Of a DNA stretch of 64,000 bases, positions 24,007 through 35,652 are shown piece by piece. The notes below the pieces were generated by a model. That model had not been told where the DNA came from, ran no database searches, and saw only the letters and a list, made by a program, of their open reading frames with translations. Positions within the stretch are counted from its first letter, which is position 1, and the number at the start of each line of letters is the position of its first letter. The stretch covers positions 19,282,001 through 19,346,000 of the forward strand of contig OZ316896.1 in assembly GCA_973895155.1 (NCBI GenBank), in the 5' to 3' direction. The stretch is from Marsupella aquatica (lineage: Eukaryota > Marchantiophyta). Both the position numbers and the translations under genes were made by a program.

Positions 24007-26096
24007 ATGACCAACCTAGAGAAATTAACATTTCCAACCCTAGACATCAATGGTAGCAACTACCTGGAATGGTCAATGAACCTCAGAGAGAACCTTACCT
24101 CGCTAACCCTACTCCCAGCTATAGGAATGGCTCAACCTATACTAGCTAGCGAACCCCAACCTGACGCGTTAACTAAAGCCAACAAATCTAAGACCCTTGT
24201 ATTCCTTAGACACCATATCCATAAATTCCTACAAAGACAATACATGCACCTCTCAACCCCCCGTGAACTTTGGACAGCGCTCCAAACCTGATTCGACCAC
24301 CAAAAACTGGTCGAACTACCTAAAGCCAGGCAAGACTGGCTAAACTTGCGAGTCCAGGACTTTACCTCTATTTCAGCCTACAATAGCGAACTCTTTAGAA
24401 TAACATCAACCCTCGCACTATGTGGCGAGCCGGTCACAGACAAGGATCTGCTAGAGAAGACCTTGTCGATATTTCATTCATCGAATGTGTGGCTATCAAC
24501 ACAGTATCGAAACATGAAGTTCGGGCAATACTCCGAGCTCATAGCCCACCTCCTAGTCACCGAAAGAAACCAAGAACTTCTCTTAGTAAACTCTAAAAAA
24601 TGACCTGCGGGCACACTGCCCTCAGGACAACAGAATGAAACCCATAACATAGAAAATGCTGAACCCTCCACATCGAGGCAAGGCATTAAGCGCACTAAGA
24701 ATGGCAACCGAAGAAACACCCACAATAAGGGGAGTTTCTATAACCAATGTCCACAATATAACTCCCAACGGACCTTTAGAGGACGTGGAGGACGTGGTGG
24801 ACGAGAAGGACGTGGAGGACGCGGAGGACGAGGAGGACGTGGTGGATGTGGTGGACGTGGAGGACGCGACGGTGGAAAAACATATAACAACAATCGTAGA
24901 AACGATTGGTCACAATCCCGACAACAACGGGAACGACCGAAATGCCATGAATGTGGCATGACAAACCACCTAGCGAGAAACTGTAGAATCCCGCAACACC
25001 TTAGGGAACTATATAAACGGTCCATCCAGGATGGACAAACCTCTAGGCCACCACCCCGTGAAACCCACGGGGCGTTTATGGAGTCTAGTGACCCATTCCA
25101 AGACTTTTCAGACCTACCCGCCCAACCTGAGGCACACTTAGTGGCAAGTAGCTCCACTACACCAGATTTAAATAGTCCAAGCACATGTATTATCGACAGT
25201 GCGACCACGCATACTATCCTCAAGGATAGGCACTTTTTCCACAAGATTACACCCTCACGTAGATCCCTGACCACTATAAATGGCCCTAGCCAAATAGAAG
25301 AAGGCTTCGGCCCAGCTTCCATTAGACTACCGCAGGGTACAGCGATTCACATAGAATCTGTCATTTCGCCCCGAACGCAACCCGTAATCTCCTCAGCTTT
25401 AGAGATATACGAGCAAATGGACTACATGTCCAGACGGGCGATACAAGAGACCAGGAAGTGATACACTTGGTTAAAAATACCCCTACGGAGAAAATCATTA
25501 AAGAAACCATTTTCTTGTACCCCTGCGGGTTTTATGTAACTCATATTGAATGTCTGCATAACAATGCCAACACAAGTGAATTGCACGCGCTTTGGCATGC
25601 ACGCCTCGGCCACCCCGGCCAATCAATGCTAACCAAAATCATTAAGAATTCAAGAGGCATTCCAATCAATACACGCCACATTCCAGCAAGCACCCCATGC
25701 ACTGCATGCTCACGCGGCAAACTAATAACAAGGCCCACGACATCAAAATTGCCAACTAAAATACCCCAATTCTTGGAAATAATCCATGCAGATGTTTGCG
25801 GGCCAATTAACCCACCAAGCGGACCTTTCCGCTACTTTATGGTATTAATCGACACATCCACTAAATGGTCAAATGTGACCCTGCTTTCAACGAGGAACAT
25901 GGTTATGCCTCGCATTTTGGCGCAAATCTTGCGCGTGAAAGCACAATTCCCAGATCACCCCATTAAGACACTCAGGGTGAACAATGCAGGGGAATTCACA
26001 TCCGAAACATTTGACGACTTTTGCACATCACTTGGCATAGACGTACAATATCCTGTACCCCACGTGCATTTCCAGAACGGATTAGCTGAATCTTAG
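24007..26096 (+). pseudogene. Broken gag-protease-integrase reading frame of the copia element
   Basis: The frame starts at ATG 24007 (MTNLEKLTFPTLDINGSNYL) and is broken by in-frame TGA at 24289 and 24601, both readable as C-to-T changes at a CGA codon. Gag then has an arginine-glycine repeat (24781-24876) and a CCHC zinc knuckle CHECGMTNHLARNC (24943-24984), followed by a protease site with IIDSATTH (about 25190-25215). A frameshift near 25455 moves to the next frame, which carries the GAG-pre-integrase histidines (LWHARLGHPGQ) and the integrase core with HADVCGPI. The position normally holding the second catalytic Asp reads VNNAGEF, so it is Asn here. The frame ends at TAG 26094 just after the NGLAE motif. 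It cannot make an active integrase. Confidence 0.85.
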
Positions 26097-26131
26097 GTCT
26101 CAAATGAAAAAATTGAAATCTCAGGTCAACG

Positions 26132-26195
26132 GACTACCCTATATGTACTCTCATTCATGACTATTCAAATGATCATTAGCATTCACTCTATACTA
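26132..26195 (+). repeat. 3' LTR remnant of the copia element
   Basis: This matches the last 64 bp of the 5' LTR and abuts the 5-bp duplication gttga at 26196. Similarity may extend a few bases left to about 26124. Confidence 0.7.
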
Positions 26196-26200
26196 GTTGA

Positions 26201-28000
26201 GAAATAGATCGTACATGGTGCAAAAGATAATAGTTGAATAAAAATAATAATTGTTAAAATACATTATTATACAAAAACTTTTGTTGAGTGAAAGATATCA
26301 TTGTGCAAAATAGAAATTGGGGTCCATGCAAGATAACTAAAAATTAATTAACTTCCAAAGAGTTAAATCTCCTTTTTAAGAGCAAAAGCCAAAATAATAT
26401 AATGTCAACCTACTCTCTTCCCCTTAGTGCTCGCTCCCTACCAAAACCATTATCTCAAGTAAATCTTTTCACTTTCATGTCCCATGCCAAATGTACTCTA
26501 AATTAATAGACCATAAAATAATATACTTACACTTTAATGCTCCATGCCAAAAAGTATTGTAAGCAAGCTACAAAATAACTACAGTAACATATGCAAGTAC
26601 TCTATGACATATTATATCAACCTTGTACTATAACTTAGATACCTATCTTGTACTATAACTTCCAGCCAATTTTAGGTTCCCATCTCACTCAATCCAAGAG
26701 CCATAAATAATTCTAGAAAATATCTGATGGCTTAGTTTTGTTCCTTCCTTTTTCATTTTTGTAACGGGAAGAAGGACTAAAACTGGCGGGATTAGTTATT
26801 ATAGTAATAGATGTGCAAAACTGTCAGGCTCTCGTCTTATCATGCCCATGGATTACCCAAAATGAGACGTAGTATCCAATTAAGTACCCCCTCAAGATAA
26901 AGACCATATGATATTGACCATAAGTGGGACCCTTATTCTATGCTGAGATATTCACTACCTTGCCACTCATTTTTCTCAAAGTTTGTACTCGGCCATAGGT
27001 GTAGTTACTATGTTGCCAAATGTTTTTACTCCTGGTTAAGCAAAGTAAAGCTCTATGCCTCCAGGGGGTTTTAAAACCCTACACCTCCGCCTCCCCACAC
27101 AGATGGTCTACCAGTACACCCATAGGCTGCTGGACGGAAAGGCAGGTCTCATTCCTGGCATTCAACTTGATATCATTGCGCGTGGTCAAGGGATCCCTCT
27201 ATTCTAGAAAGACCCAGACCAATTGAAAAATGATTTGAGCTCAAGTCCAATGGATCTCAATCCTAAAAGGCAGACAGTGTTGACCTGAGAGAATTGACCA
27301 GAGTTGGTCATTGCCCTTCTTTCCCAATCTACATGTGCAACACCATGTGGTGCTATTAAGGATAGGTCATGAGAGTGACCTCAAAAGAGAATGGAGACCT
27401 TGTGAGTTATGGCACATGAGATGGGACCAGCGTGAATTGACACAAAAGCGCAAAAGATTGAACTCCAAATAATCAAAGCATTTTCACAAATCAACTTTTA
27501 ACTACTTTGCCACTCAACATGTTCTGGTTGACAATATTTTTTGTGTCAATTGGTCAATTGTCACCGTCTTTTTTTGTATTGACAAATTGTCATAGTTTTG
27601 TACATTGAATACAAGTTCACCAACTTAACCAGGGTAACCATACAATATAAAGTCACGACGATTAATTTGAAAATCTTAGCCGAAGCAGGCATGGTTCGTG
27701 ACAATCAACATGATGTTGGATGGAACTTGCTACCAGTAGCTTGAAATGACCACTCCACTTCAATTTTCAATTTTCATAAGTTTTATTTTAAGATTTTCAT
27801 AAGATTTACATTCAAGATTAGTTTTTTGTTTGCCTGTTTTGGGAGTGGACAATTTTTCAGAATGTTATATTTGCTAAATATGAATTCCTTGTATGTGGCG
27901 TGGGTTGAACTAGAAGCTCCTGTTCACACTGTAGAATCCCAATCAGTTTGCTAGACTTAAAGCCTACATATAAATGCATAAGTTGTTGTTATATATAAGA
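26201..28000. other. Intergenic, nothing supported
   Basis: AT-rich DNA without recognisable coding or repeat signatures beyond short poly-A/T strings. Confidence 0.4.
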
Positions 28001-28740
28001 GTTGTTACTTTGTACCTTTATATATAGCTGCAAAGGTATAAAATTGCCAAACTGGGAGACATGATGGTAAAGGCCAAAGAGCCCAATAAAGGGGGAAAAC
28101 AAGGAAATCAGGAGAACACAAGAGCCATAAAGCCAAAGGCTATATGGCCAAAGAACAAAAGCCCTAAATAATGGCCAAATAACAAAAAACCTACTGAGCC
28201 ACATACTGAAACTTCTGGTAGAGCTCCGGGGTGAACAACATATGAGGGTCACAAAGACGGATTGACTAAAAACCCTAAAACCAATTGCCTCAGCCCGCCG
28301 AAGGATCGTGAAGGCCTGAGCCCATTGTAGAGCAATGGACACCCAAAAGTAGCCAGTGAGTACTGAAATAATTTCCATTCAAATTAAGAGTGCCTCTAGA
28401 AAGTACATGTATGTGCAATTGAAATTAGTTCATTATTACTTTACAACCAGCAACTTGTGTGAATCAAGCCATAAGCTTAATTGGTCACTTTTTTGTCACA
28501 TTAAAGAAATTCTCTTATAAATATTAGCTTGATCATTAAGATATAATAGATGCGTGAATATATATCCTTTACTTATGCCACGGGACAAAACGCTAAATTG
28601 AGTTCTAGGATTGGCCAGCTATATCACACTACCAAATAGCAAAAAGTGTCAAACCAGGAGATGAGACAGGCTCTCAAAGGCAAGAGACCAATGCAGGGGG
28701 AGAAAATGGGGACAACAAAGGAAAAAGTTTATTGAATTGC
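28000..28740. repeat. Two members of a dispersed repeat family
   Basis: Blocks at about 28040-28360 and 28610-28735 share the pattern ggagac/ggagat, caaaggc-aagag-ccaat-agggggagaaaa and agaaca/caac. Related blocks occur at 32690-32920, 33615-33660 and 51285-51560. On the minus strand each gives a hydrophobic frame (for example FGLYHHVSQFGNF at 28 kb), which I take as a by-product of the repeat. The type of element is not clear. Confidence 0.5.
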
Positions 28741-30780
28741 CATCTCATATGAGATCATGGCAAGAGGGATTCACATGGGATTCACCTATGAAGAACTTCC
28801 TCCAAACATAGTAATGCAAACAAATTTGAAACCATCCAACAATGAATGCCATGATAAGGAATCCATAATTAAGTACTGTAGACCTGTAGTGGGTTACTAG
28901 CATGAAATTATATACCTTGTGAATACATGAAGGTGGAGGAGGGTTTAATGTATAATGTATTGTAGAATGGCGATGGGGTCCTTCTCTTATGGCAACATAA
29001 CAAAGGTCGGTTATTGTATCCAGCAGAACACATTACAAGAGTCGTGACACGAACATATAACAAAAGTGTCAAACTGAGTCCAAATTGTAATCAAATTTTC
29101 ATGAGGGCCATTGCGCCAAGTTTTCCAGCCAGATCCATCAAGGATATATCTCCTGGCAGGAAACACCAGTCATCACAAAGTACAAACAGAAAACCTATAG
29201 TACCGCCAGTTGGCCTGCTGGGTGCCACAAACAACATCTCCCCCCCCCTTGACAGGGAATAAAATAAAATAATTAAACACAATGAGCAACCTATTGTACA
29301 CTAGTCAAACTACAAAGAACAGATTATGCTAAAATAAATATACTAATGATCAACATATATACCTGCATCTAAAGTAAAACAAGATTGGTGGTTGGCTCGG
29401 CTCTTGGCTTTGGGTAGTGCTTCCTTCTCCTTCCTTTTCCCCCCAAAAACGACAAAGTCGAAAACTTACAAAGAAAGGACATTATGTTAGAATAAAAATA
29501 ACGATACTAATAATCAAAATCTAAGAGTGTGCCGAATGTAAGGGCACAGTAGATTAATCTAAATTATGGGTCGGTGCTTGTTGCACGGCTCCTAGGCGGG
29601 GTTTCCTCTCCTTTTTCTAAAGTAACGACTAATTGAACAAGGGGGGATTCCGAAAGCACCCAGACTACAGTGGATTATTTTGCCTTTTAGATTAAAAAAA
29701 TATCATTTTACTGCTAGTACTCTAGATTCTCTGCTGTTATCGAGCACATAAAATATTTTAAAGGGAAAAATGGCAGCCCAGTATTTCATAGGAAACTGAC
29801 ATCCTAATATTTCCATGCCATGCAAGGTTTTCTACCTAATACTCCTTTGTTATGTCCGTCCCCTAAAGGCACGGTTTGATCTCACAAAAAGACAATTGAA
29901 AGTAGTTGACATATGAACCCATTTAGTGGGAACCCGGGTTAGCCTCACTATCTCCTCAATATTTAATATTTTTTCTATTTGCCCAAAATCCGTGTGTTGA
30001 ACTGCAGACCTGTTGGGTCCCAGCCAAGAGTTTGGACCCCAGGAAAGACCTGACACAACACAGTTGAAGTAGACTTGGTATGTAAATCAAGATAATCAAG
30101 AACTATAATACAAGGTCACAGATCTTTTATAGAGTGGTTGTCATTTGAATTTGCAGGCACAAAATGTAAAGAATATGACAAAGAGAAAGAATAAACAAAA
30201 ACTTAATTACATCCATGCCTCCTTTTGGTACCATCCATGCATAGGAATACATGAACCTTTACTTCCTCTACCATTTTTTATCAATCTAATACCTTATCCC
30301 CAATCCTTTGTAAAGTCTGAACCAATTTTGACCTTTCATCAAAACATTGTTTTTTAACACCTTCAAATTGATCTATATGCCCTATCTAAAATAAATCTCT
30401 GTCCAACATACACTTTAGAATGCCAGCACCTGGTCAAGATGAAGAACTTAATTAAAAAATTAATTATATTGATTCATATATAAATTATCTAAATTTAAAT
30501 TGGAAATTTTGGAGTAAACATTGATTTTCTGAAAAACTGTTGTTTATAAATAATATAGAGAATATTTTTCTCTAAGAATTTCAAGTTAAATAAAACACAT
30601 TTTTTTCCTGTCACTCGATTGTGCTTGGACTCCATGATGGGGTGACTGCTATCTTGCCTCTCAAATTTCTATGTGCAATGGATAATGGATGGGTTATTGA
30701 ACACGACCTCAAAAGTGTATGGTCAAGATCACACATAACATGTCTCGATAATTACACTCTAAAGCTCATAATTTCCTGTC
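28741..30780. other. Intergenic, nothing supported
   Basis: No gene or structured repeat was recognised. A homopolymer of nine C occurs near 29241-29249. Confidence 0.4.
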
Positions 30781-31185
30781 TTGCCTTGTCATCTTTTTTT
30801 GAATCTTCACGTATTTATCTCTCCTCAACATCTTTTCCTTGTCTTGCCAACTTTTCTTCATCTCGCCATGTTTATCTTACTACGGCATTTTATTCTCACC
30901 CTCGATATTTTTCTCTCACCCTTGACATTTTTCACTCCTTGACATGTTTTCTCACCTTGACATCTCTTTTCACCTTGACATATTATCTTTTTCTCACTTT
31001 GACATCTTTACCTCACCACAATAACATTCCCTCACCCTCAATATCTTTTCTCTCCTCACCATCTTTTCCTCATCTTTACGTGTTTTTCTCACCTTGCCAT
31101 CTTCTCCCTACTTGGCATATTTTTCTCACCTCGACCTATTTCCTCACCTTGGCAATTTTTCTCTCATTGACATCTTTTCAACATT
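30780..31185. repeat. Degenerate ~20-bp minisatellite (ctcaccttgacatctttt-like)
   Basis: A pyrimidine-rich stretch is built of irregular units such as ctcaccttgacatctttt, ctcatctttacgtgttttt and ctcaccttgccatcttct. It keeps a frame open for 217 codons (30621-31274), but that frame is Ser/Phe/Leu/Thr repeat without family similarity. Confidence 0.65.
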
Positions 31186-31189
31186 GGAT

Positions 31190-32045
31190 GTTTGAGAGGA
31201 GGTGTTCCCCTCCCCGGTCCCCTCATATATACTTTGGGGACCTACCACCCCTGGACCAACTTTGGTCTCAATAGTTTGACCTCCCACCCATGCATCGTTG
31301 AGTGCGGAAGTGAGTGCCAAGACATAACGGCAACCAAGAGCTTGGGACAGTTAGTGCCATTGGATGGGGTCAAGTTATAGCTGGAGTTGGGACCCAAAGT
31401 CTTGGGTCTCTTATCTTGGGTCTCATCCCAACCTTGTGATCCTTGGTCCTGGCATGGTAGGGAGTTGTTGCATCTGTCATTGAACACTAAGTCTTGGTCT
31501 GGCCACACTTGGTCGCTTTTCTGTATCACTTGTCATTGGGTTGTCGTGCGGTCAGGCCTTGAGTCGGGCTTGGTTGCTCATCTCTCGCCTTCCCAGCCTT
31601 GGTCACTTGTTGGGCCTCATCAGGCCTCACTCATTGAAGGGGATGAAGTTGGGACGCAGGAGGGCGGGAGTTGTCACTCCCTTGTCCGGTCGTGGAGGGA
31701 GAGTCGGGTGTGGGGCAACAAGAGTCGGGGCACATGTTTTTTAGGGCAGCGCCGGGTCACCGGGCTGGGGTTGGGGCAGGAGGGACAGCAAGAAGTGTGG
31801 CGAGGGAGACGTGGCACGGCAGCAAGAGTTGGGCCACGGTGGGGTCCAGGACAGTCAGGGTGCCACTCCGGCAATTCGGCCCAGACGGGGGCCCAAAGGC
31901 TACTCTTGGGGAGCGCTTGTCGTTGGGCCACAGCGATCGTCTGCACTAGAACTGAGGGAATTCCGCAATGTCTGCCACTGAAAATCCGTTGCTTCCAATT
32001 GCAATACATTTTCCCCCTCTTCTTGGTTCCATTTTGACTGGTTTC
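31190..32045. repeat. GC-rich repeat block related to 46.5-47.2 kb
   Basis: The block begins with cccctcatatatactttggg and gacctaccacccctggacca. The same landmarks recur at about 46535-46590 (cccctcatatatgcttctgg, gacctgccacccccggacca). It is probably a piece of a larger, decayed transposon. The 216- and 151-codon frames across it show no family similarity. Confidence 0.55.
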
Positions 32046-32689
32046 AATTTTTCTCACCCAAAATGACGCTCCAAATTTGAATGACGACCACATTATTTTT
32101 TGGCGCAACCTCTGATATAGCATGCTCATCCTGTAACATGCTTTACTTTAAATGTAAAACTAGAATACATATTAAATGTGAATGAGATAAAATAATATAA
32201 GTAAAGCACATGCAAATAAAAGCACATAGTGACCAATGAAAAGTACAATTAAATTTTATGACACAAAGATGCAACTAGTTGTGCACTTACTTCAATGTGC
32301 CTTATTAGTGACACTCATTTCAATAAAAACCATAAACTTAGGAAAGAAAGGCATGAGGGAACTTAACACACGATGTGTTGACGTTACTTAGAGTCATTCC
32401 TCTCACTCCTGAGAATACTTAAAAGCGGGTAGAAAATGAAGCCCTTAGTTTCTCTAGAGGAAATAACAAAGTTTAAGAATTAAGGGGCTGCCAAAACAAA
32501 TTCAAAATACTGTAGGATACCAAAAATTAAAGGGGTCCAAAAATGAATTAAAAGTCTATATGATACAAAGGATGCCCCTTGTTAAGGAACATTCAAATAA
32601 AAATACATGATACAAAAATATGAATAAAACAAAACATGAAAGTTGGATTCACCTTATAGAAATGTCATATATGATTATACTTCTTGATA

Positions 32690-33010
32690 CGGCCAAGGAA
32701 CAAAAACCATCAAACCCAAAAACAAGATCCCAAAAGTAAAGGACCCAATAAAGTCCATAGAATTGTCATGAAGAGGCTACAAACCCTAAATCCAACGCCT
32801 TGGCCCTTCAAAGAATGGGGACTGTCTGAGTCCATAATGCAACAGACACCAGCTTTCTGAAGGAAGTAAACTGGAGACAAAGCCCCTAGCTCTATACAAT
32901 AGACCGCACATGATTGCAAGAAATGGGCAACAATAGGGTGTAGAGCCCCAAAGACTTCCAAAGTGAACAGGTATAAAAAATCCTCAGTGTAACAAGTAGC
33001 ATATGTCTCC
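32690..33010. repeat. Further copy of the 28-kb / 51-kb dispersed repeat family
   Basis: It contains gatcccaaaagtaaaggacc and caataaag in the same order as at 28 kb and 51.3 kb, with the region continuing through a cctaaatccaacgcc-like stretch. The element class is unknown. Confidence 0.45.
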
Positions 33011-33125
33011 TCCTTGAGTTGGGCTGCCTTGGTTAAAGCATGGCTGGTACACGGGCAGCAACAACAACATGACTCTTGCCAGTAGGATATATATGCAACT
33101 ACCAGATCTCCTAGGGGACTAACTC

Positions 33126-33244
33126 TTTGCCCTAAGAAAGACCAAATTGACCCATTGCCTGTCAGGAACATTATCCCTGGGTGGAATTACATGTCACATC
33201 CACCCTGACAGGCAATGTGCCAATTTGGTCTTTCCTAGGGCAAA
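33126..33244. repeat. Near-perfect 41-bp-arm hairpin
   Basis: Arms 33126-33166 and 33204-33244 are reverse complements with three mismatches. The shared core on one strand is aaagaccaaattg and cattgcctgtcagg. The 37-bp loop contains a further small inverted pair (gggtgga / tccaccc). Length and pairing fit a foldback MITE or a small-RNA precursor. Confidence 0.8.
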
Positions 33245-34200
33245 AGACGATGGAGGGACTATGCAACATGGTTTCAGAGTCCCAAACAATGGCGACCACC
33301 CCATCACAATTTGCAGTGGTAACTGTCAAAACTCATTAGTGTACACGTGAAGCTCCGTGTACAAAGATCTTTAGAGTAATTTAGATTCAAACAGATGGCA
33401 CACCTGAGTGTGAACTTTGGTCTGATTTGGCTTAGCCAACAATGCAGTTTGCACAGCTGCAAAAAGCTCTTTCATTGGGAGTTGGGAAATCATTTTTGGA
33501 GGTGAATTATTTGAACTACAAGAGCCAGGTTGATTGAACACCTTTTCCATTATTTTTGGTCTTGAAAGTAATGTTCGACCTTAAACTCACTCAGATACAA
33601 GGATTAAAAGTGTGAAAGATCCCAAGGGCAGGAGACCAAGTAAAAGGGAAGAAGGCTACTGTAGTAGTAACATGGTTGGCTAGATCATTCAGATGTTTTT
33701 TAGTGGCACCCAGTGCACAACTTCAGGATTCCAGCTGGCCTAGGGAAAGGCAGGAGTTTTTTAACAAACAGTTTTAACAGTATTTCCTCGTGTAATTTTA
33801 ACATCTGGATCTCTCCGTTTGCTAACCTACGGTATGATCGTAGGGCTTCCATGAAGCGTTACAGGAAAGTCTGCTCTTGGCATGACCACAAAATTCACAT
33901 GGAAAAATTTCAGAACTCATGGAGACCACAAATGATCAACAAATTCCCTTATGCCCTTGAACAAACCTATTATAATCACCTCCAATGATGCCAAAACCTA
34001 TCAGCTGTATGAATTTCCTTTGAGAGCTGTGCATATGGCCTGCTCGAACTTGTTAAGAGTGTGAATAGGACGTGTCAAATCAGGGCTGTAACTCAATTAC
34101 AACTTAGGACATAAAATGTTTTAATTTATGGCCAAGACTAAATCACTGTGGGAGACCCAAATACATTTTACGTCCAAACATTCATACTCCAAAGACTCTA
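33245..34200. other. Intergenic, nothing supported
   Basis: No gene was seen. A short piece near 33615-33660 (gatcccaagggcaggagacc) belongs to the dispersed family described at 28 kb. Confidence 0.4.
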
Positions 34201-34582
34201 CACTGTTCACCATAATTAGTGTTATGCAAGAATTAGTGTTAGTGAAAAATTAGTGTTACTAACACTAATTTTGGTAAAAATGATTTTGAGTCCAAATAAC
34301 ACTAATTTTTGTCGGTTTTCAAAATGAATTTTGTTCAGTTTAGTTTAAATTGCTTGTAAAAAACAGATGATCTCTAGTCCAAAGTAACACTAATTGTTGT
34401 GGAGTTTTTTAAATAGTTTTTTTCTTTGTATTTTGCCACTTTTAAGACCATAGTAACACTAATTCATGTGCGTGAAAATAGTGTTAGCACAAAATTAGTG
34501 TGACTAACACTAATTCGCGAGTAGACCCTGAAAATGGGCGCTCTCGAATTAGTGTTACTCACACTAATTACGGTGAACAGTG
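34201..34582. mobile_element. 382-bp MITE, copy 1
   Basis: Ends are cactgttcacc and ggtgaacagtg within terminal inverted repeats of about 22 bp, flanked on both sides by TA. The sequence is about 98% identical to 50150-50531 in the same orientation (six visible substitutions, no indel). The interior repeats attagtgtta or its complement about ten times. There is no coding capacity. TA duplication suggests a Tc1/mariner-related (Stowaway-like) origin. Confidence 0.85.
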
Positions 34583-35370
34583 TAGTTACAAAAGAACTTT
34601 GACACACCCTAATGGACTTGCCACCTTGTGAAACTCTAAATTGTGCAGGATTATTTCTCTCGCCCCAGTTCCCGGCTCCTTTCTCTTGGTCACCTTTGTA
34701 CACAGTTCGCCCGAGCTGCCCAAAAGCTCTTGTAACTGGCAGACCAGTGCACGCCAAGTGGGATTTCATCTGACGTATGAGTAAGCGACACATGCCCATT
34801 CCTGGGCAGCAACTCTAAAAACTTCCCTTCAACCGGTTTTAGCATAATCCCGTTCCCAGTGCATCCGGGCCGTAGAATCTTTGCCATCGGAATCTGTAAA
34901 TGTTCTTAAAATGCATTTTATACTGAAAATTTAATTCCCTTCGCGCAAAAGTTCAATCCCAAGTAGGGCCCCCGGTTGTCAGGCTGCCCCCGGGCACGAC
35001 AGCATGGTGCAGTGGGAAGGTGGACAGATCGTGTTGCCCGCAGCCCTCAAACAGGATCCATTGGATCTTTAGACCTACGGTCAGGATTCGATATCTGGAC
35101 AGGTCGTTCTCCCTCTCCGGGCGGCGGGTCGACATCGCGGGCAGTGGATAACGTAACGGTATATCTACCCCTGAGATATTAATTTTCAAAATGAAATAAT
35201 ATTCTCTGGGAAACCCTAACCCCATTTCGTCGTCTCCAGGGAGAATCTCTTGCACAGTGGTTCCCACCGACGGCTATACACAGACTGCTGCCCGCCAATC
35301 CGGGAAGGTTTTTTTCCCGCCATGGGCAGAGAAGCCCCGATTGAATTTGGACTGCGAAAGAGGTACACAA
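34583..35370. other. Intergenic, nothing supported
   Basis: Moderately GC-rich, with ORFs up to 111 codons on the minus strand that resemble no family I know. Confidence 0.35.
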
Positions 35371-35652
35371 TGTGGGGAGAAATCAGATCAGGAAGAACAC
35401 TCCAAACATACACGTGCTCAATAGTTACGTGGTTCGCCTCAAGGTTAGCTACGTCCACGGGAATACAAAGCTTTATTAACGGTTATGTGTGTACTCAAGC
35501 ATCACCATAGCTCTCATCTCTTCAAGTTCTCATCTCTTGCTATATCACTGTGTTCTCTCTTGAGAACTCTCTTGTGTGTTCTCACACCACATAGAAGTTG
35601 AAGAGATAAGGACCAACTCTTCAACTAGGGTTTACTCTAACCCCAGTTAACA
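35371..35652 (-). mobile_element. Probable copia LTR fragment, minus orientation
   Basis: On the minus strand, tattcccgtggacgtagcta and gaggcgaaccacgta correspond to the stretch tattcccgtggacgtagcct / ggtgaaccacgta in the LTR at 39505-39943, and to a motif common in plant copia LTRs. An aataaag-like signal precedes it. The minus-strand piece could start at TGTTAACTGGGG (35652) and end near CCCCACA (35371). No target-site duplication or internal region was found, so it may be a decayed solo LTR. Confidence 0.5.

Larger units (their letters stand above)
22579..26195 (+). mobile_element. Deleted Ty1/copia retrotransposon with short LTRs
   Basis: The 5' LTR is 22579-22688 (starts TGTTAGA, ends ctatacta) and a 3' LTR remnant of at least 64 bp lies at 26132-26195. 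Both are flanked outside by the 5-mer gttga (22574-22578 and 26196-26200), the duplication length of copia elements. Directly after the 5' LTR, cgttatcagcacgaaagctc resembles the primer-binding region of Ale-type copia elements. The order gag, protease, integrase identifies Ty1/copia. Reverse transcriptase and RNase H are missing, and the sequence jumps from integrase to the 3' LTR remnant. The leader before gag is about 1.3 kb, unusually long. Confidence 0.8.

Noticed and set aside
24656-25322. Asp/Val/Glu-rich and Pro/Arg-rich frames over the copia gag
   Set aside because: They are shadows of the arginine-glycine repeat and zinc-knuckle frame, which is the true coding frame.
31387-32129. 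216- and 151-codon frames at 31.4-32.1 kb
   Set aside because: Located in a GC-rich transposon-like block. Composition explains the lack of stops, and no motif is visible.
35000-35140. Possible tRNA gene near 35.0-35.1 kb (ggattcgatatc)
   Set aside because: The B-box-like word is off consensus and no A box or cloverleaf can be drawn at the right distance.
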